A stretch of 64,000 bases of DNA from Ariolimax columbianus (GCA_036924085.1 JAVGWX010000014.1:37793056-37857055), one strand, 5' to 3'; shown: positions 52,895 to 63,885, counted from the first letter of the stretch. The notes: generated by a model from the letters alone, not told the origin. Numbers and translations are program-made.

Positions 52895-53125
52895 TTGAGA
52901 AGATTGTTGTTGATATTGTTGTTGATGGAATGTCCCCAATGGGTGGCTTTACCCTTTTGTGCTCCCTGAAAAGTACGTTTATTAACGGTTTGTTGTTAGA
53001 AGACCAACTTTCACCTGGCTGTTATGAACTATTACTCAGTAAACTAATCAGAATTGGGATTACAATGCCGATCGGCAACTTGTTGGCTAGACTGACGCGA
53101 CTCAGTGTGTTTCCAGGAATCATAT
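52895..53125 (-). mobile_element. Diverged element B copy
   Basis: The plus strand starts with GTTGTTGATATTGTTGTTGA (the (AAC)n tail reversed) and then has CCCAATGGGTGGCTTTACCC, TTTTGTGCTCCCTGAAAAG and ACGTTTATTAACGG, the reversed B 3' end. The further body is poorly matched, down to GACTGACGCGAC and TGTTTCCAGGAATC. It is an old copy without a head. Confidence 0.55.
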
Positions 53126-53149
53126 GAGAAAATGAGATTTGAGAGTATT

Positions 53150-53270
53150 GATCAATCTGGGATCAAGATGCTGAGCTGCGCATGAGCTGCAGTAGTCAGC
53201 GACTCATAGCAATAGCCATAGAGAACGAACGAAGAAGAAGAAGAATAAGAAGAAGAAGAAGATCAATCTG
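53150..53270 (+). mobile_element. Truncated/internally deleted element D copy
   Basis: GGGATCAAGATGCTGAGCTG and TAGTCAGCGACTCATAGC match the D 5' end. The sequence then jumps to AGAGAACGAACGAAGAAGAA, the D 3' end, so the central 220 bp is missing. It ends in a (GAA)n-type tail to about 53,264. Confidence 0.75.
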
Positions 53271-53344
53271 TTCCACCATACACTGATGTTACCATTGTCT
53301 TCCTAATTGATGGCGCAATCTCTCCGTATTATGATGTGTCTGTT

Positions 53345-53785
53345 TGAGAATTGTCAGATGTTATGTATGCTCGTCAAAACTTTATGGCGCAGAAACATGG
53401 GCAATGAATAACAAGTTGGAAAAGTGTATTAAAGTCTTTGAAATGTGAGTATATAGAAGATTGGGTTGCATCTCTTGGCAAGAGAAGAAAACAAATTTGA
53501 AGGTTGGGGGGTGAAAACAGAATGAATGATCGAAATCAGGGTTAGACAGTTACATTATTTTGGTCATATAACAAGACATGCCTCCTTGTTGAAGACCATA
53601 CTGGGGGGTAGGTTGGAAGGAAGTCGTTCACGAGGTAGACAACGTTGTAAGTGGGTGGATAACATCAGGAGATGGACTAGAAAAAGCCTGTCGGATTTCA
53701 CCAATACGGCAAAGAGAGAGTACACTGGAGATCTATTGCAGCTGACCTTCGATGCGGAGATGACACTTGAACATGAATAAACTGT
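53345..53785 (+). mobile_element. RTE-d LINE C-terminal fragment
   Basis: It matches the 34.4-kb copy: TATGCTCGTCAAAACTTTAT, a decayed KLEKC.KVFEM-like part, then an open frame with VRQLHYFGHITRHASLLKTI, LGGRLEGSRSRGRQRCKWVD and NIRRWTRKSLSDF. Upstream frameshifts inactivate it. There is no RT core. Confidence 0.8.
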
Positions 53786-54525
53786 TTCCGGTACCTTTTG
53801 TTCATGGTCAGTGGTTGATATTTCTCTCATTGCTTTCACCGCCATTTTCTGAACATCTGTCCAGCGCATCACGAGTTTTCCTCTTTTTTTGTTTCTCGGA
53901 CTGTTCCCTTAAGTGAAATGTTGTGCAGCTAATTTGATACTGGCCCACAATCATGCTACTGGAGTCTGCGTTTCATTTGGGGTGTTTTCTCGTTTAAAAG
54001 TTTGTCTTTCTTCTTGACGAAGGCACGCCACTGTCAACCTCAGACATAGTCTTCTGAGATATATCAGGACATGTCGACCATTGCATGGATACGTACGTGT
54101 GTGTGTTGTATGTTTGTGTTACACTGATGAACTTGTTGGAAATAGTCAGAAGGTCTTTATATATGGTCGGACATTTTGATGAAGTGGATCAGATGTCACA
54201 CTACCGAAAACTTGACCCAGTGGCGTAGGTTCAAACATTTTGGAAGTTCTATACACTTTTTTTTATTAGGAGTCAAAATAAGAGCTTATATGTACAGTGC
54301 GAGACGATTGCAGAGAAAAGCTACCTCTATTACTCAGCTCTGCAGCTTCCGTCCGGGAGGGCTCATACAAGGAAACTTGTTGTAATGATAGCTATCCAAC
54401 TGGTCCCCCGGGACAATAGAATAAGCCTACTGTGCCCTTCCTTTTATCCATCGTAAGAGACGACTGAATAGGTGTGCGCATGAGTCTAGCAACTTTAAAT
54501 ACATTGCTATGAAACCGTATTGCAA
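53786..54525. other. No recognisable feature
   Basis: Apparently unique. At about 54,445-54,490 CATCGTAAGAGACGACTGAA resembles the reverse of the element C end motif, a weak hint of an old copy. Confidence 0.35.
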
Positions 54526-54665
54526 ATGACTTGAATCAGAAGCGGGATAGGGCAAACCAAATGCACTGTTAAACATTTGCTTCTACAAATGACTTGAATC
54601 AGAAGCGGGATAGGGCAAACCAAATGCACTGTTAAACATTTGCTTCTACAAATTACTTGAATCAA
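54526..54665. repeat. 63-bp tandem duplication plus a partial third unit
   Basis: TGACTTGAATCAGAAGCGGG occurs near 54,528 and again near 54,591, each followed by the same 40 bp. A third diverged start (TTACTTGAATCA) follows. Confidence 0.9.
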
Positions 54666-54724
54666 GATTTTCTAAACCAAAAATTGTTAGGGAAGCTAAA
54701 TACAGTGCTGAATCTCAAATCTCG

Positions 54725-55145
54725 CATGTACCAATCTGTGCATGTATCATAATGTGTATGTACCAATATGTGTATGTACCAAATATGTGTATGTACCAAT
54801 ATGTGTTTGTATCATAATATGTATGTACCAATATGTGTATGTACCAATATGTGTATGTACCAATATGTGTTTGCATCATAATATGTATGTACCAATATGA
54901 GTATGTACCAATATGTGTATGTACCAATATGTGTTTGCATCATAATATGTATGTACCAATATGTGCATGTACCAATATGTGTATGTACCAATATGTGTAT
55001 GTACCAATATGTGTATGTATCATTATGTGCATATATCATTATGTGCATCTATCATTATGTGCATCTATCATTATGTGCATGTATCATTATATGCATTTAT
55101 CACTATGTGCATGTATCCATGTCCATGTATCATTATCTGCATGTA
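54725..55145. repeat. 16-bp minisatellite, about 26 units
   Basis: The unit ATGTACCAATATGTGT gives way to a right-hand block with ATGTATCATTATGTGC. Cys/Tyr/Ile-rich open frames are translations of the array. Confidence 0.95.
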
Positions 55146-55204
55146 TTATTTCAAGCAGTTAACGTAAAACACGTACAAATATAAGTACGTTTAACGTTGT
55201 GCAG

Positions 55205-55650
55205 GTGGTTTGGCTTCGCTCGTTCTCAAGCTCCCGCTACCAAGCCCTGAATGTTCTCAATCTCCCGCTACCAAGCCATGAACGTTCTCAATCTCCCGCT
55301 ACCAAGCTTTGAACGTTCTCAATCTCCCGCTACCAAATCATGAACGAGCTTTGCAAGTAGCAGAATGTAGTCCAGAGAACGGGATGCGTTGTGTGGTAGT
55401 TTACAGCTTGACTGCGATATTTGCACCTTTCGGTCCAACACATCCGACTTCAGCAGGCATTTATGATTGCCGGGTTGATTTCCCTTCTACCTAGCCAATC
55501 TGCCCTGCTACAGCCTGTTATTCAGGATCACCACGGGGAGGTGTAGAAGGGTCTTGACAGCTCTGGTTCACCGTGCCTTACGCTAGCAGTCAGCTATGGG
55601 TCGCTGACCGCTGTAGCGCATGTGTTGCTCAGCGTCGTGATCCCACTTTG
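55205..55650 (-). mobile_element. Element D copy with 31-bp repeats at its 3' end
   Basis: The reverse strand reads GGTCAGCGACCCATAGCTGA, CTGCTAGCGTAAGGCACGG, AAGACCCTTCTACACCTCC, TGCTGAAGTCGGATGTGTTG and ACTACATTCTGCTACTTGC, all as in the complete copy at 20.8 kb. The 3' segment GGTAGCGGGAGATTGAGAAC, single in that copy, is repeated about four times at 55,225-55,340. The GAA tail is absent; AACGAGCGAAGCCAAACC follows instead. Confidence 0.8.
55225..55345. repeat. 31-bp tandem repeat, about 4 units, at the element D terminus
   Basis: GTTCTCAATCTCCCGCTACC followed by AAGCCATGAAC recurs every 31 bp with small changes. It is an amplification of the final 31 bp of element D. Confidence 0.9.
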
Positions 55651-55882
55651 TGCAGGTAAAAACAAACGCATGTAATAATATTTACATTAAACCACATATG
55701 CGCGTATGTAATATTTGTTCATACCCAGAATCTCTCAAACAACATAAATTTATCGAATGTGCTGTTGCGTTTAGTATGTTTGAGCATCCCTGTAATAAAC
55801 ATCACGAGAATGTAAGAACGAATAACCCAAATATCTTTCAGAGCAGAGAAAAACAAAACAGATAGAGAAAGTTAAGAAGACG

Positions 55883-56110
55883 GCGTAGGCTAGTGGTTAA
55901 AGTGACACGGCTCACAACCAGAAGATGCTTGGTTCGATCCCCATCAGAGCACCGGTCGTTACCCAGAGGGAAGCAAACTCTTAGAACATGCAGGAGGAAG
56001 TAGACCCTTACATAAAATGTATGCAGAAGTCGGATGCAAAACAAAAACCACAGTGCCTTTGAGGATTGGGGATTAGAGAAATAAGGCGATGGCATAAAAA
56101 AAAAAAAAGC
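55883..56110 (+). mobile_element. SINE-A copy 3 (tRNA-derived, poly-A)
   Basis: The copy begins GCGTAGGCTAGTGGTTAAAG (A box), with GGTTCGATCCCC (a near-perfect B box) about 40 bp later. The body has GTCGTTACCCAGAGGGAAGC, GAAGTAGACCCTTACATAAA and GCAGAAGTCGGATGCAAAAC. It ends AATAAGGCGATGGCATAAAA and a run of As. AGAAGACG flanks it at 55,875-55,882 and 56,111-56,118, a probable 8-bp target-site duplication. This is the best promoter of the three copies. Confidence 0.88.
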
Positions 56111-56118
56111 AGAAGACG

Positions 56119-56889
56119 AAGAAGAATATACAATAAATAGATAAATACACATTTTGATAAAACACTGCCTAATATCATTCTTGTTGAAAAGACAGGATAA
56201 CTGTAACCTTCTAATCAATAAGTCCATCAATCAATCAAAACTTTTTTAGTTCCCTGTGAAGCATAGGTCTTCAACTAGTACACACGCCAAGTCATCACAT
56301 GTGGACCACAGATCCCCCCCCCCATCCCCCATATCTATTGAAGCTATTGTTGTCCAACGTTTCTACAAGTTCTTGTATCCGGACCCATGATCAATCTTCT
56401 TTAGTAACTTCTTTCAAGATGCCTGGCAGGTTACAGTCTTACTATTATTTGCTCCTCGTTCGTACCCAGGTAACGCTCTGTCGATTAGTATCTTCTAAGC
56501 ATATTGTAGAAGGCGACTAAAGGGGGTTATGCGTGGAGCTAGCAACACCGACATATATAATCATTGATTTTGAAAACCAATACAGTAAATTCTATTATAC
56601 ATACCTTACTAGAAGAGAAAAGGTAAACTAGAAAGAGTCAACAGTGGGAGGGACACGATTCATGGTCTATCGAAAGATGGAGAATGTAGTGATTTTAATA
56701 TAGGACAAGAGTGCCTCAGACATAGCCACCGCCCGAACACGTAACACCAGACAGCAGGGCATGGAAGCAAGAGCCAGACCAAGAGAAAGATTGATTAACG
56801 GACTTAAAAATACCACAGAGACATGGTTTTCAAATGCAATCGGTAATCATATGTTCTATAACAACTAGTGTGCAGCTCTCTATGTGTCT
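56119..56889. other. No gene; small element C-like motif
   Basis: At about 56,490-56,535 TATTGTAGAAGGCGACTAAA is the reverse of the CGCCTCTTAC-type motif of element C. The rest is apparently unique. Confidence 0.35.
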
Positions 56890-57495
56890 AATGGTATAAG
56901 CAAACAGGTGAGATACACATAATGATGAAATAAAAAATGAAGATAGGAAAAATGATGTGATGAAAAATGATAGCGTGACAGGTGATATGATGAGAAAAGA
57001 ATGAGAACAAACATTATGAGAGGAGTTTGGGTGAGACGAAAAATGATGACATGAGAAGTGATAAGATAAGAAATGATGAGATGAGAAGCGACAAGATGAG
57101 AAATGATGAGATGAGAAGTTGCATGATAAGAAATGACGAGATGAGAAACGATAAGAAGGAGAAATGAGGAAATTAGACATGATAAGATGAGAAGTAAGGA
57201 GATGTGAAGTGATATGATGTGAAATGTTAAGATTAGAACTAATGAGATGAAAAATGATACAATCTAAAATGATGACATAATAAATGACAAAATAAGAAAT
57301 GATGAGAAGAGAAACGATAAGGCAAGAAATGAGGAGATAAAAAATGATGAGATTCGATGATTTGAAAAATGATGAGAAGATGAGATAAAAATTATGAGAA
57401 GATTAGATGAAAAAAATGATGAGATAAGATGAGATGAAATATGATGAGAAAAGATGAGATGAAAAATGATGAGATAAGATGAGATGAAATATATC
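56890..57495. repeat. Degenerate GATGAGA-type tandem repeat, about 600 bp
   Basis: Words such as AAATGATGAGATGAGAA, GATAAGATGAG and GATGAAAAATGAT repeat irregularly. The unit cannot be fixed by eye (about 15-24 bp). Ser/His/Phe-rich minus-strand frames are compositional. Confidence 0.8.
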
Positions 57496-58065
57496 GATCT
57501 CGTGTATCTTACTGTTTCAAGTCCGAGCAGCAAGCACGTTTACAGAGCCAGTGTTATGACAAGAAGAGCCACACCATGATTATAATGACAGCTAATCCAA
57601 ATCTAGTTTCATTGCATGAACTCCTCAAGTTCAGGATTATTGTTCCAATCCAAATGAAGTCTAAGATATTTGTGCAAGGTGCTTGTTCGCTCGCTGAGTG
57701 GCGCGGCTTCAGGTAAAGTTCACGTGCATGATTCTTATCTTCAAATACGTCACAGTGGGCGTAAGTACTAACCATGGCACGCGCTGTCAAAGGCGTCACC
57801 GTGACTAAATAACCTGAGGAGGCAATGTAGAGAAAAAAATGTAAATAGCCTTCATGCGAAACATGCAAAAAATATTTTTACAAATGGCAAAATTGTGACA
57901 AAAATCACAGAGCTGCGAAATATTAATAGTAGAAAAACTTTGTAGCCTGTGAAAGTTATGACATGAAAGCCAGCACATCATTTGCAGCAACTATGGAGGT
58001 CAGCAGAGCAGCATGAGCATTTAGCATACATGTAAACAATAGCAAAACAGGCAGTGCTGGATTAA
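57496..58065. other. No recognisable feature
   Basis: Apparently unique. No coding similarity noticed. Confidence 0.35.
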
Positions 58066-58146
58066 GAGATAGGCTGCAGGTTAGTCCTCTGTCACTTAGA
58101 TGACGCGGTAGCAAAATCAAACTTTGACAAAATAGTTCGTAACGAG

Positions 58147-58262
58147 AACCAAACAGCCCGCGTCAGAACAGAAGCCCTAAAGTCCACTAAAATAGGGTCC
58201 ACCCAGAACTAAACAGCCCACGTCAGAACAGGAGCCCTAAAGTCCACTCAAATACTATCCCT
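58147..58262. repeat. About 60-bp tandem duplication in LINE-J-like coding sequence
   Basis: ACAGCCCGCGTCAGAACAGA and ACAGCCCACGTCAGAACAGG begin two adjacent units, each followed by GCCCTAAAGTCCACT. On plus they encode TARVRT(E/G)ALKST twice. The intact LINE-J has one equivalent, QAMRIITGGMKST. Confidence 0.85.
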
Positions 58263-58274
58263 GGAAACCATGAC

Positions 58275-58495
58275 TGAGCTACAACCAACGGAAGACAGAC
58301 GGGACATGTCCTACAGCCAACGGAAAACAGACAGAACAAGTCCTACAGCCAACGGAAGATAGACGTGACAAGTCCTTCAGCCAACGGAAGATAGACGTGA
58401 CAAGTCCTACAGTCAACGGAAAATAGACGTGACAAGTTCTACAGCCAACGGAAGATAGACGTGACAAGTCCGACAGTCAAGGGAAAACAGACGAG
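58275..58495. repeat. 32-bp minisatellite, about 7 units, from the LINE-J TDRRD segment
   Basis: Units contain CCTACAGCCAACGGAAGATA and GACGTGACAAGT with few changes. The first unit is in frame with MTELQPTEDRRD. The intact copy has a single LQSMTDRRDCIAQLQSEK here, and the sequence after the array continues as the next LINE-J segment. So the array sits inside the ORF. Confidence 0.93.
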
Positions 58496-59634
58496 ACGCC
58501 CTACTGCAAGCGAAGAAAGGAAAATCATTCATGGACCACCCGATGCAGCACAGACTGGGACGCGGCAGACTAAAGCGGGCAAATGTTGCAGTCCATGCAA
58601 AAGAAAAGATTAGATACTTTGCTGCGATCTCACATGAAATCATAAAACCAATGCCATCATGCTCTATCCACTGACTCCGCAAAATGAAGACTTTTTCCGA
58701 TCACATATGTAATATCCCTAACACAGAAGACAAAAGGTCACAAACAGAGGAACAGAAAAAAAAACATATAGTTATCAATTACATCAACCAACAATTTCCA
58801 CCAACAGCCTAGACATATGCCGGCTCAGCAAAAGATGCCATTGAAAACGTGGGAGGAGGCCTCATTATAAAACTGAAAAGTGAAATATACTCATCAGCAT
58901 TTGCCACTAGAAGACGCTGCAGCAATTTCAGTGTCGAGGTCAGAGCCATGATACAAGCAGCTGAAACCCATATAAGCCAAGTGGAATAGGCAGACAGGCA
59001 AGTGGAATAGGCAGGCAGGCAAGTGGCTATTCTCACAGACGCGCTCTTGGTATTAATGGCTCTCAAGAGCCAGCACAAAAGGAACTGGCGATCTGGCAGA
59101 CTCGCTCGAACGCCTGTCCCAGTGTTTAAAAACAAAAGCATAGTCCAATGGGTACCAAACCGATCCACTGTAACATTCCAGGCAACAAAAAGGCAGACAG
59201 ACTCGTCAGTGACGGAGGAACTCTACAGCAAAGTAATACAGCAAAAGCATACGATGAGACAAAAACAGCCATCAGTGGCACGTGCAGAGTAAAATGGGAA
59301 AAAAGCCACCCTGGTCACGTAGAAAACGATGCCTACTATGAACTCTCCAGACGAGACCAAGTGATCATTCTCTGACTGGGCACAGGTCATAACAGACTGA
59401 GATACCATATGTACAGTAAGTTCGAGATTGGCACTACGGATCTTTGTAACTGTGGAAAAGCACCCATGACAGCTGAACACATTTTGCAGTCCTGCCCATC
59501 GTATACCGATAAAAGAAGTAACATTTGGCAACAGCCATTGTCCTTCCACGAGAAGCTGTACAGAAGTGTACGAAGCTTCAAATCGACTGCTGCCTTTATT
59601 AGAGTAATTGAAGTCGAGGTCTGAAGACGAACGA

Positions 59635-59697
59635 GGAAGAAAAAGAAGAAGAAGAAGAAGAAACGAAAGAAGAAAAAGAAGAAGAAGAAGAAGAAGT
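59635..59697. repeat. (GAA)n tail of the diverged LINE-J copy
   Basis: GAAGACGAACGAGGAAGAAA is followed by GAA repeats to 59,697. The terminus resembles that of element D (AACGAACGAAGAAG). Confidence 0.9.
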
Positions 59698-59799
59698 AAT
59701 TACCAGACTCCAGAGTGGTTATTTGAAGCTACTTGTGCTGAGTTGAGTTAACTCTTGACAAGATTGTTTTTTTTGGTAGCACAATACAGTGGTTCTTCT

Positions 59800-59945
59800 T
59801 ACATTCTGATGCGCACTTGAGATAGTCTTGACTGTAATGCAATGCCGGGTGCTTCACTGAGCTGACTACTATGGGGATTAAAGTGTCGATCCCACCTTGT
59901 TCACGAGACTACTACGACACATCCTGTTTCCATAAGCACCAACTG
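59800..59945 (-). mobile_element. Diverged element B fragment
   Basis: Reversed B words are present but altered: GCTGACTACTATGGGGATTA, GTGTCGATCCCACCTTGTTC, ACGAGACTACTACGACACAT and CCTGTTTCCATA. They align with the 12.99-13.10-kb part of the complete B copy. Confidence 0.5.
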
Positions 59946-60734
59946 GAAGATTGGGTAGAGTGTTGTATCAATATTTTCCTGATTATCATTTGCTGCCCTC
60001 CAAAGATACATAAATCTACATTTTCTTAATCTTTGTTTGCAAATGGAATTTGTGTTGAAAATACACTCGAATTATTAGGGACCTCACAGTAGCTGTAGTT
60101 CAGATATCATTACCCAAGGTGCTCAGATCGCAGAGCGAGACATCATCGCAGAGGCTCAGAGAAGTCCAGCCGCCCGAAACAATAGAAAGCACGACGACCC
60201 AACAGCCGACTCTATACATACAAGACCCAAGTGCGGCATTGTCTGCTGTGCCGGGATTGGACTTTACAGTGCAATGAGATTACACTTCGCAGCACAAGTC
60301 TGATGCTGTAGTCATCTTCGTTTGTATGGGTAACTAGTATCTACTTACTTGAGTACTTGCATCCTGGTATTAAATCAGGCAAGGTTATCTGACGCCATAT
60401 AGCCAACCTTAGCACTAGAATATCATGGTGGTCCAAATGCGTGATAAAGATCATCTCTCCAACTCGTTGAACGGCGGCCGCGAGTGTAGTTGAACGGGTA
60501 CCAGAAAGACACCCTCCTCGTCCATCTATCATGTCACGCTGACCGCATGTGCTTTTGCATTGACACATTCTGTGTTAATAGTATCGTTATTATTAGCCAG
60601 AAGGGCCTACAGAATCTTATTCCGGCATCGAAAACAAGTCCAGAAAAGTTGAAATACCCGCGAAATAATTTAATAAAAGATGGAAGGCTAAGCAGGGAAA
60701 TAAAAACATCACTAGGATCATAAATGCTAAAACT
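59946..60734. other. No recognisable feature
   Basis: Apparently unique. An inverted pair of frames at 60,341-60,568 has no recognisable similarity. Confidence 0.35.
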
Positions 60735-61210
60735 GGTTGTAAAGTTGTCTAAGAATATCTCTCCATTTGATCAAATTATCTGTTGCGCTCTTCAGTTCTG
60801 CATAGGTTTGTACTTGAATGTCTATCCACGCCTGAGATGTCAAAATACGAGTCTTGGTCGTCCCCTTCTTATCTTTCCCTGGATCGTGTCATCATGTTTC
60901 TTCTGTAGAAGACTTTCATGTCGCATATTGTGCTCCAGTCAACGCAAACCTTCGTTTCTGATTCATTTCCAATATGCGCCTTTGTGCCTCCACCTCAATG
61001 AGAACAATATCATTCGATCTTCCTTCTGTTCAACTCATTCTTGCCATTCTACGGCAGCACCCCATTTCAAACGCATCCAAGTTTGTTCATCCTTCCCTGC
61101 CACTCCCAGTTTTAGTGCATTCTGATATTTTCTGAGGTCAGCAATTTCTGTGTTTCTCTGAAAGCTGTTTTAGCTATGCAATCCTCATCCTATTTGCCGT
61201 TTCATTGCGG
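60735..61210 (-). mobile_element. RTE-a LINE 3' part
   Basis: On the minus strand: YLWQTIKEDARNETA, then AKTAFRETQKLLTSENI, a decayed middle, LDAFEMGCCRRMARMS-like sequence, IEVEAQRRILEMNQKRRF and LRWLEHNMRHESLLQK-like sequence. The 3' non-coding part shares TCTCCATTTGA and GTAGAAGACTTTCATGT with the 8.6-8.9-kb copy. The sequence corresponding to the 26-bp array is present once. It is inactive. Confidence 0.75.
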
Positions 61211-61429
61211 GCATCTTCTTTGATGGTTTGCCATAAATATGTACACTTCTATGCTTGTGAGTTGAAACAGGATGCTAGAAAACCGCTAGCGTAACTTATC
61301 AATCGCCACTAACCCCTACTTACAGATCGGAAGATCAAATTGATCACAAAATATCAAGATAAACATTTTGACCAAATAAACCAGTGTCAGACTTGGTCTT
61401 TACTCCTGTCCTGAGAAAAATTACATGTG

Positions 61430-61500
61430 AAGGTGGACCAGGGCTCTCCAGACGATTGTGCTATGCTTGGCTTCATCTGCACGATGCTCTCACTACTGGA
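61430..61500 (-). mobile_element. Short element B fragment
   Basis: GAAGGTGGACCAGGGCTCTC, AGACGATTGTGCTATGCTTG and GCTTCATCTGCACGATGCTC match the reversed B body. Both ends are missing. Confidence 0.6.
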
Positions 61501-61629
61501 TTGCACAAAGAGAGCGAATAATTGGTCAGGTAACCACAGTAAAGATCATGAACAAATGAGAAGAGAATGGATTTACACTGGAGGTAAAATGACAATCTAG
61601 CACCGGGTCATTAAAAATGTATATTGGGG

Positions 61630-62705
61630 ACAGACTGTGGCTATAAGTGGGAGATTATAAACAGATCAAATGGGAAGTGAGGCAACGTTGTGTTCTGTCC
61701 CCCGACTTGTTATCTCTATACAGCGAATTCATCTTGAGAAACATACAAACAATGCCAGGAATATCAATTGGCGGACAGAACATAATAATCTGCAATATAT
61801 TGATGAAATTATCTTGATAGCCCAGAAAGAAAACGACGAAGGAAATGGTAATTCAGCAAAGTGAAAACAAAAGCCTCAGCTTAAATAAAAGGAAATCGGA
61901 GGTGATGGTAATGACGAAGAAACCGGACTCTCCAAAATGTTTTGTCTAGGCGAAGCGGAGCGAATTGGTACAAGTTAATATATTTAAATACATGGGCACA
62001 TGCATAACATCAGATGGAAGATGCAATTACGAAATAATGATGCAGAAAAGCTCAAGCAAAATCGGCCTTCCAGACCATGAAAGGAATATTGTGCAACAAA
62101 ACCTTGTCGCTGAAACTGAGAAAGAGAGTCCTTGGATGCTACTTGGAACCAATACTAACACATAGCAGTGAATCATGGACAATTAGCAAGCAAGCGCTTA
62201 TTACTTTGAAAGCAATGAACATGTGGTTTTACAGAAGAATGCAGCGGATCCCACGGACTTCAAAGAAGACTAATGATACAGTACTCGAGGAGGTGCAAAC
62301 ACAAAGACTAATGATACAGTACTCGAGGAGGTGCAAACACAAAGACTAATGATACAGTACTCGAGGAGGTGCAAACACAAAGACTAATGATACAGTACTC
62401 GAGGAGGTGCAAACACAAAGACTAAGGATACAGTACTCGAGGAGGTGCAAACACAAAGACAACTTATTGCAAGGATCAGAACAAGACATATTCTTTTTTG
62501 GTCATGTTATGAGAAGAGGCGGCTTGGAGCACGTCGTGATAACGGGGATGATAGCAGGAAAGAGAGACAGAGGAAGGCAGGGAGAGAAGATGCTGAACAG
62601 ACAGAGAATGTCATGGGCGACAATCAACAACAGAGTTGATAGACAACACAAGTGATATAAATGGATGGAAGGACATGATCGCCAACGCCAATCGGCAGGG
62701 CGCCG
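61630..62705 (+). mobile_element. RTE-e LINE, RT motif B to C-terminus, with a 38-bp array
   Basis: Frames read KWEVRQRCVLSPDLLSLYSE (motif B, VRQGC.LSP), FILRNIQTMPGISIGGQN, LQYIDEIILIA (motif C remnant, YADD changed to YIDE), ENKSLSLNKRKSEVMVM, then broken pieces and ESWTISKQALITLKAMNMWF. TSKKTNDTVLEEVQTQR is followed by the array; then ARIRTRHILFWSC, HVMRRGGLEHVVITGMIAGK, RDRGRQGEKML and WKDMIANANRQGAG, a stop, and a TGATGATGAC end. Frameshifts and loss of the YADD aspartates make it inactive. Confidence 0.8.
62266..62460. repeat. 38-bp minisatellite, 5 units, from the RTE-e NDTVLEEVQTQR segment
   Basis: AAGACTAATGATACAGTACT begins units at 62,266, 62,304 and onward at 38-bp steps, each ending GAGGAGGTGCAAACAC. 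The equivalent place in RTE-a copies encodes (S)NxNLxTEVxAQR once. Since 38 is not a multiple of three, the frame changes every unit. Confidence 0.95.
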
Positions 62706-62724
62706 GATGATGATGACCCCCGAG

Positions 62725-63300
62725 TCATTATCACTCAAGGGAAGAGTATGCAGAGACTTGGGCAGTTGGAAAACGGACCTCTTTTGTGCGTCCTGAAAAG
62801 GGCGGAACTTGTGGTAGAATCCAGTTGCTTTCCTGACATCCCGAGCGAGCTGATGAAGTGGACGGAGGTCCTCCAGACGGTTGTGCAATGATTGGCTTCA
62901 TCTGCGTGTCACTCACTACTACGGGGATCATGTTGAACCTCACCTTGTTAACCATACTGTTGTCCTTGACAACAGCCCGTTTTCAGGACGACCAACGAGG
63001 AGGTCAGATGAAGATCTTGGCCAGTATATTTCTCCTGACCCTGGCTAACATCTCTGATCAGTTTGTTTTGCCTGACCAGACGTTAGCCTCATCGTCCCGT
63101 CAGGTAAAGATCTTGGCCAGTATATTTCTCCTGACCCTGGCTAACATTCTCTGATCAGTTTGTTTTGCCTGACCAGACGTTAGCTTCATCGTCCCGTCAG
63201 GTGAAGATCTTGGCCAGTCTATTTCTCCTGACCCTGGCTAACATTCTCTGATCAGTTTGTTTTGCCTGACCAGACGTTAGCATCATCGTCCCTAAACGAC
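62725..63300 (-). mobile_element. Element B copy with a three-fold long head repeat
   Basis: Reversed B words include GTTGGAAAACGGACCTCTTT, CCTGACATCCCGAGCGAGCT, GGTCCTCCAGACGGTTGTGC, TGATTGGCTTCATCTGCGTG and AACAGCCCGTTTTCAGGACG. Then three units of about 97 bp (starting about 63,001, 63,101 and 63,199) each hold AAGATCTTGGCCAGT, CTGACCCTGGCTAACAT, CTCTGATCAGTTTGTTTTGC and CCAGACGTTAG. It ends at ATCATCGTCCCTAA, the reverse of the family start. The (AAC)n tail is missing. Confidence 0.8.
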
Positions 63301-63614
63301 TGATAAGTAAAGATACCAAGGATTCTCATGCTGTCATATAAACTGATGGATCTGTGCTGTGCAGTAAGAATGTCGGTTGGGATTTCTTTGCTAGAGAGAG
63401 TGTCAGGGTCGTTGCTGTGAGCAGCGGTGCATACTTAACAAGTGTGTTTATTATCAGAATGGATATCGATACAGCGACTCCCTCCCATGGCACAAGTTTC
63501 ACAACACAGAAATCTCCAGCTAAACCTCGTTGTAGAGCCGAGTTGTGAAGAAAATACAGACCGGTTCGGGATGTGGTCGTTGTGGCTGATAACAGGTGGA
63601 CAATTGGTGGTTCT
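63301..63614. other. No recognisable feature
   Basis: About 300 bp of apparently unique sequence. Confidence 0.35.
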
Positions 63615-63885
63615 GCATCTATCTGTCTGTCTGTCTGTCTGTCTGTCGGTCTGTCTGTCTGTCTGTCTGTCTATCTATATATTTATCCATCTATCCATCT
63701 ACGTACTTACCCGTCCGTCCATCCATCCATATATCCTATCCTATCCATCCATCCACCCACACATCCACCAACCTACCTACCTACCTACATGTCTGTCTGT
63801 CTATTTATCCATCCATCCATCCATAACTGCCTACCTATCTACCTGCACGCATACATGCATTCATACATACGTACATACATGATAA
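63615..63885. repeat. Compound (GTCT)n/(ATCC)n/(TACC)n microsatellite
   Basis: (GTCT)n at about 63,620-63,670 grades into ATCT, ATCC, CTAC and ATAC tetranucleotides. Ser/Val/Cys and His/Pro-rich open frames are translations of it. Confidence 0.95.

Larger units (their letters stand above)
58066..59634 (+). mobile_element. Diverged LINE-J-like copy with tandem duplications in its coding sequence
   Basis: It follows the LINE-J order: SNFDKIVRNENQTARVRTEA; a duplicated ALKST segment; ETMTELQPTEDRRD and its 32-bp array; DHPMQHRLGRGRLKRANVAV; RNase H pieces (AGSAKDAIENVGGGLI, FSVEVRAMIQAAETHI, VAILTDALLVLMALKSQ, IVQWVPNR); KVKWEKSHPGHVENDAYYEL; RDQVII; and a Cys-His end (DLCNCGKAPMTAEHILQSCP). 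Many stops and shifts mark it as old. The divergence from the 50-kb copy suggests a sister family. It ends with a (GAA)n tail. Confidence 0.8.

Noticed and set aside
54715..55184. Cys/Tyr/Ile-rich ORFs resembling small disulphide proteins
   Set aside because: They are entirely encoded by the 16-bp minisatellite; all three frames give similar peptides.
56830..57533. Ser/His/Phe-rich ORFs as secreted or membrane proteins
   Set aside because: They are compositional frames of a degenerate GATGAGA repeat.
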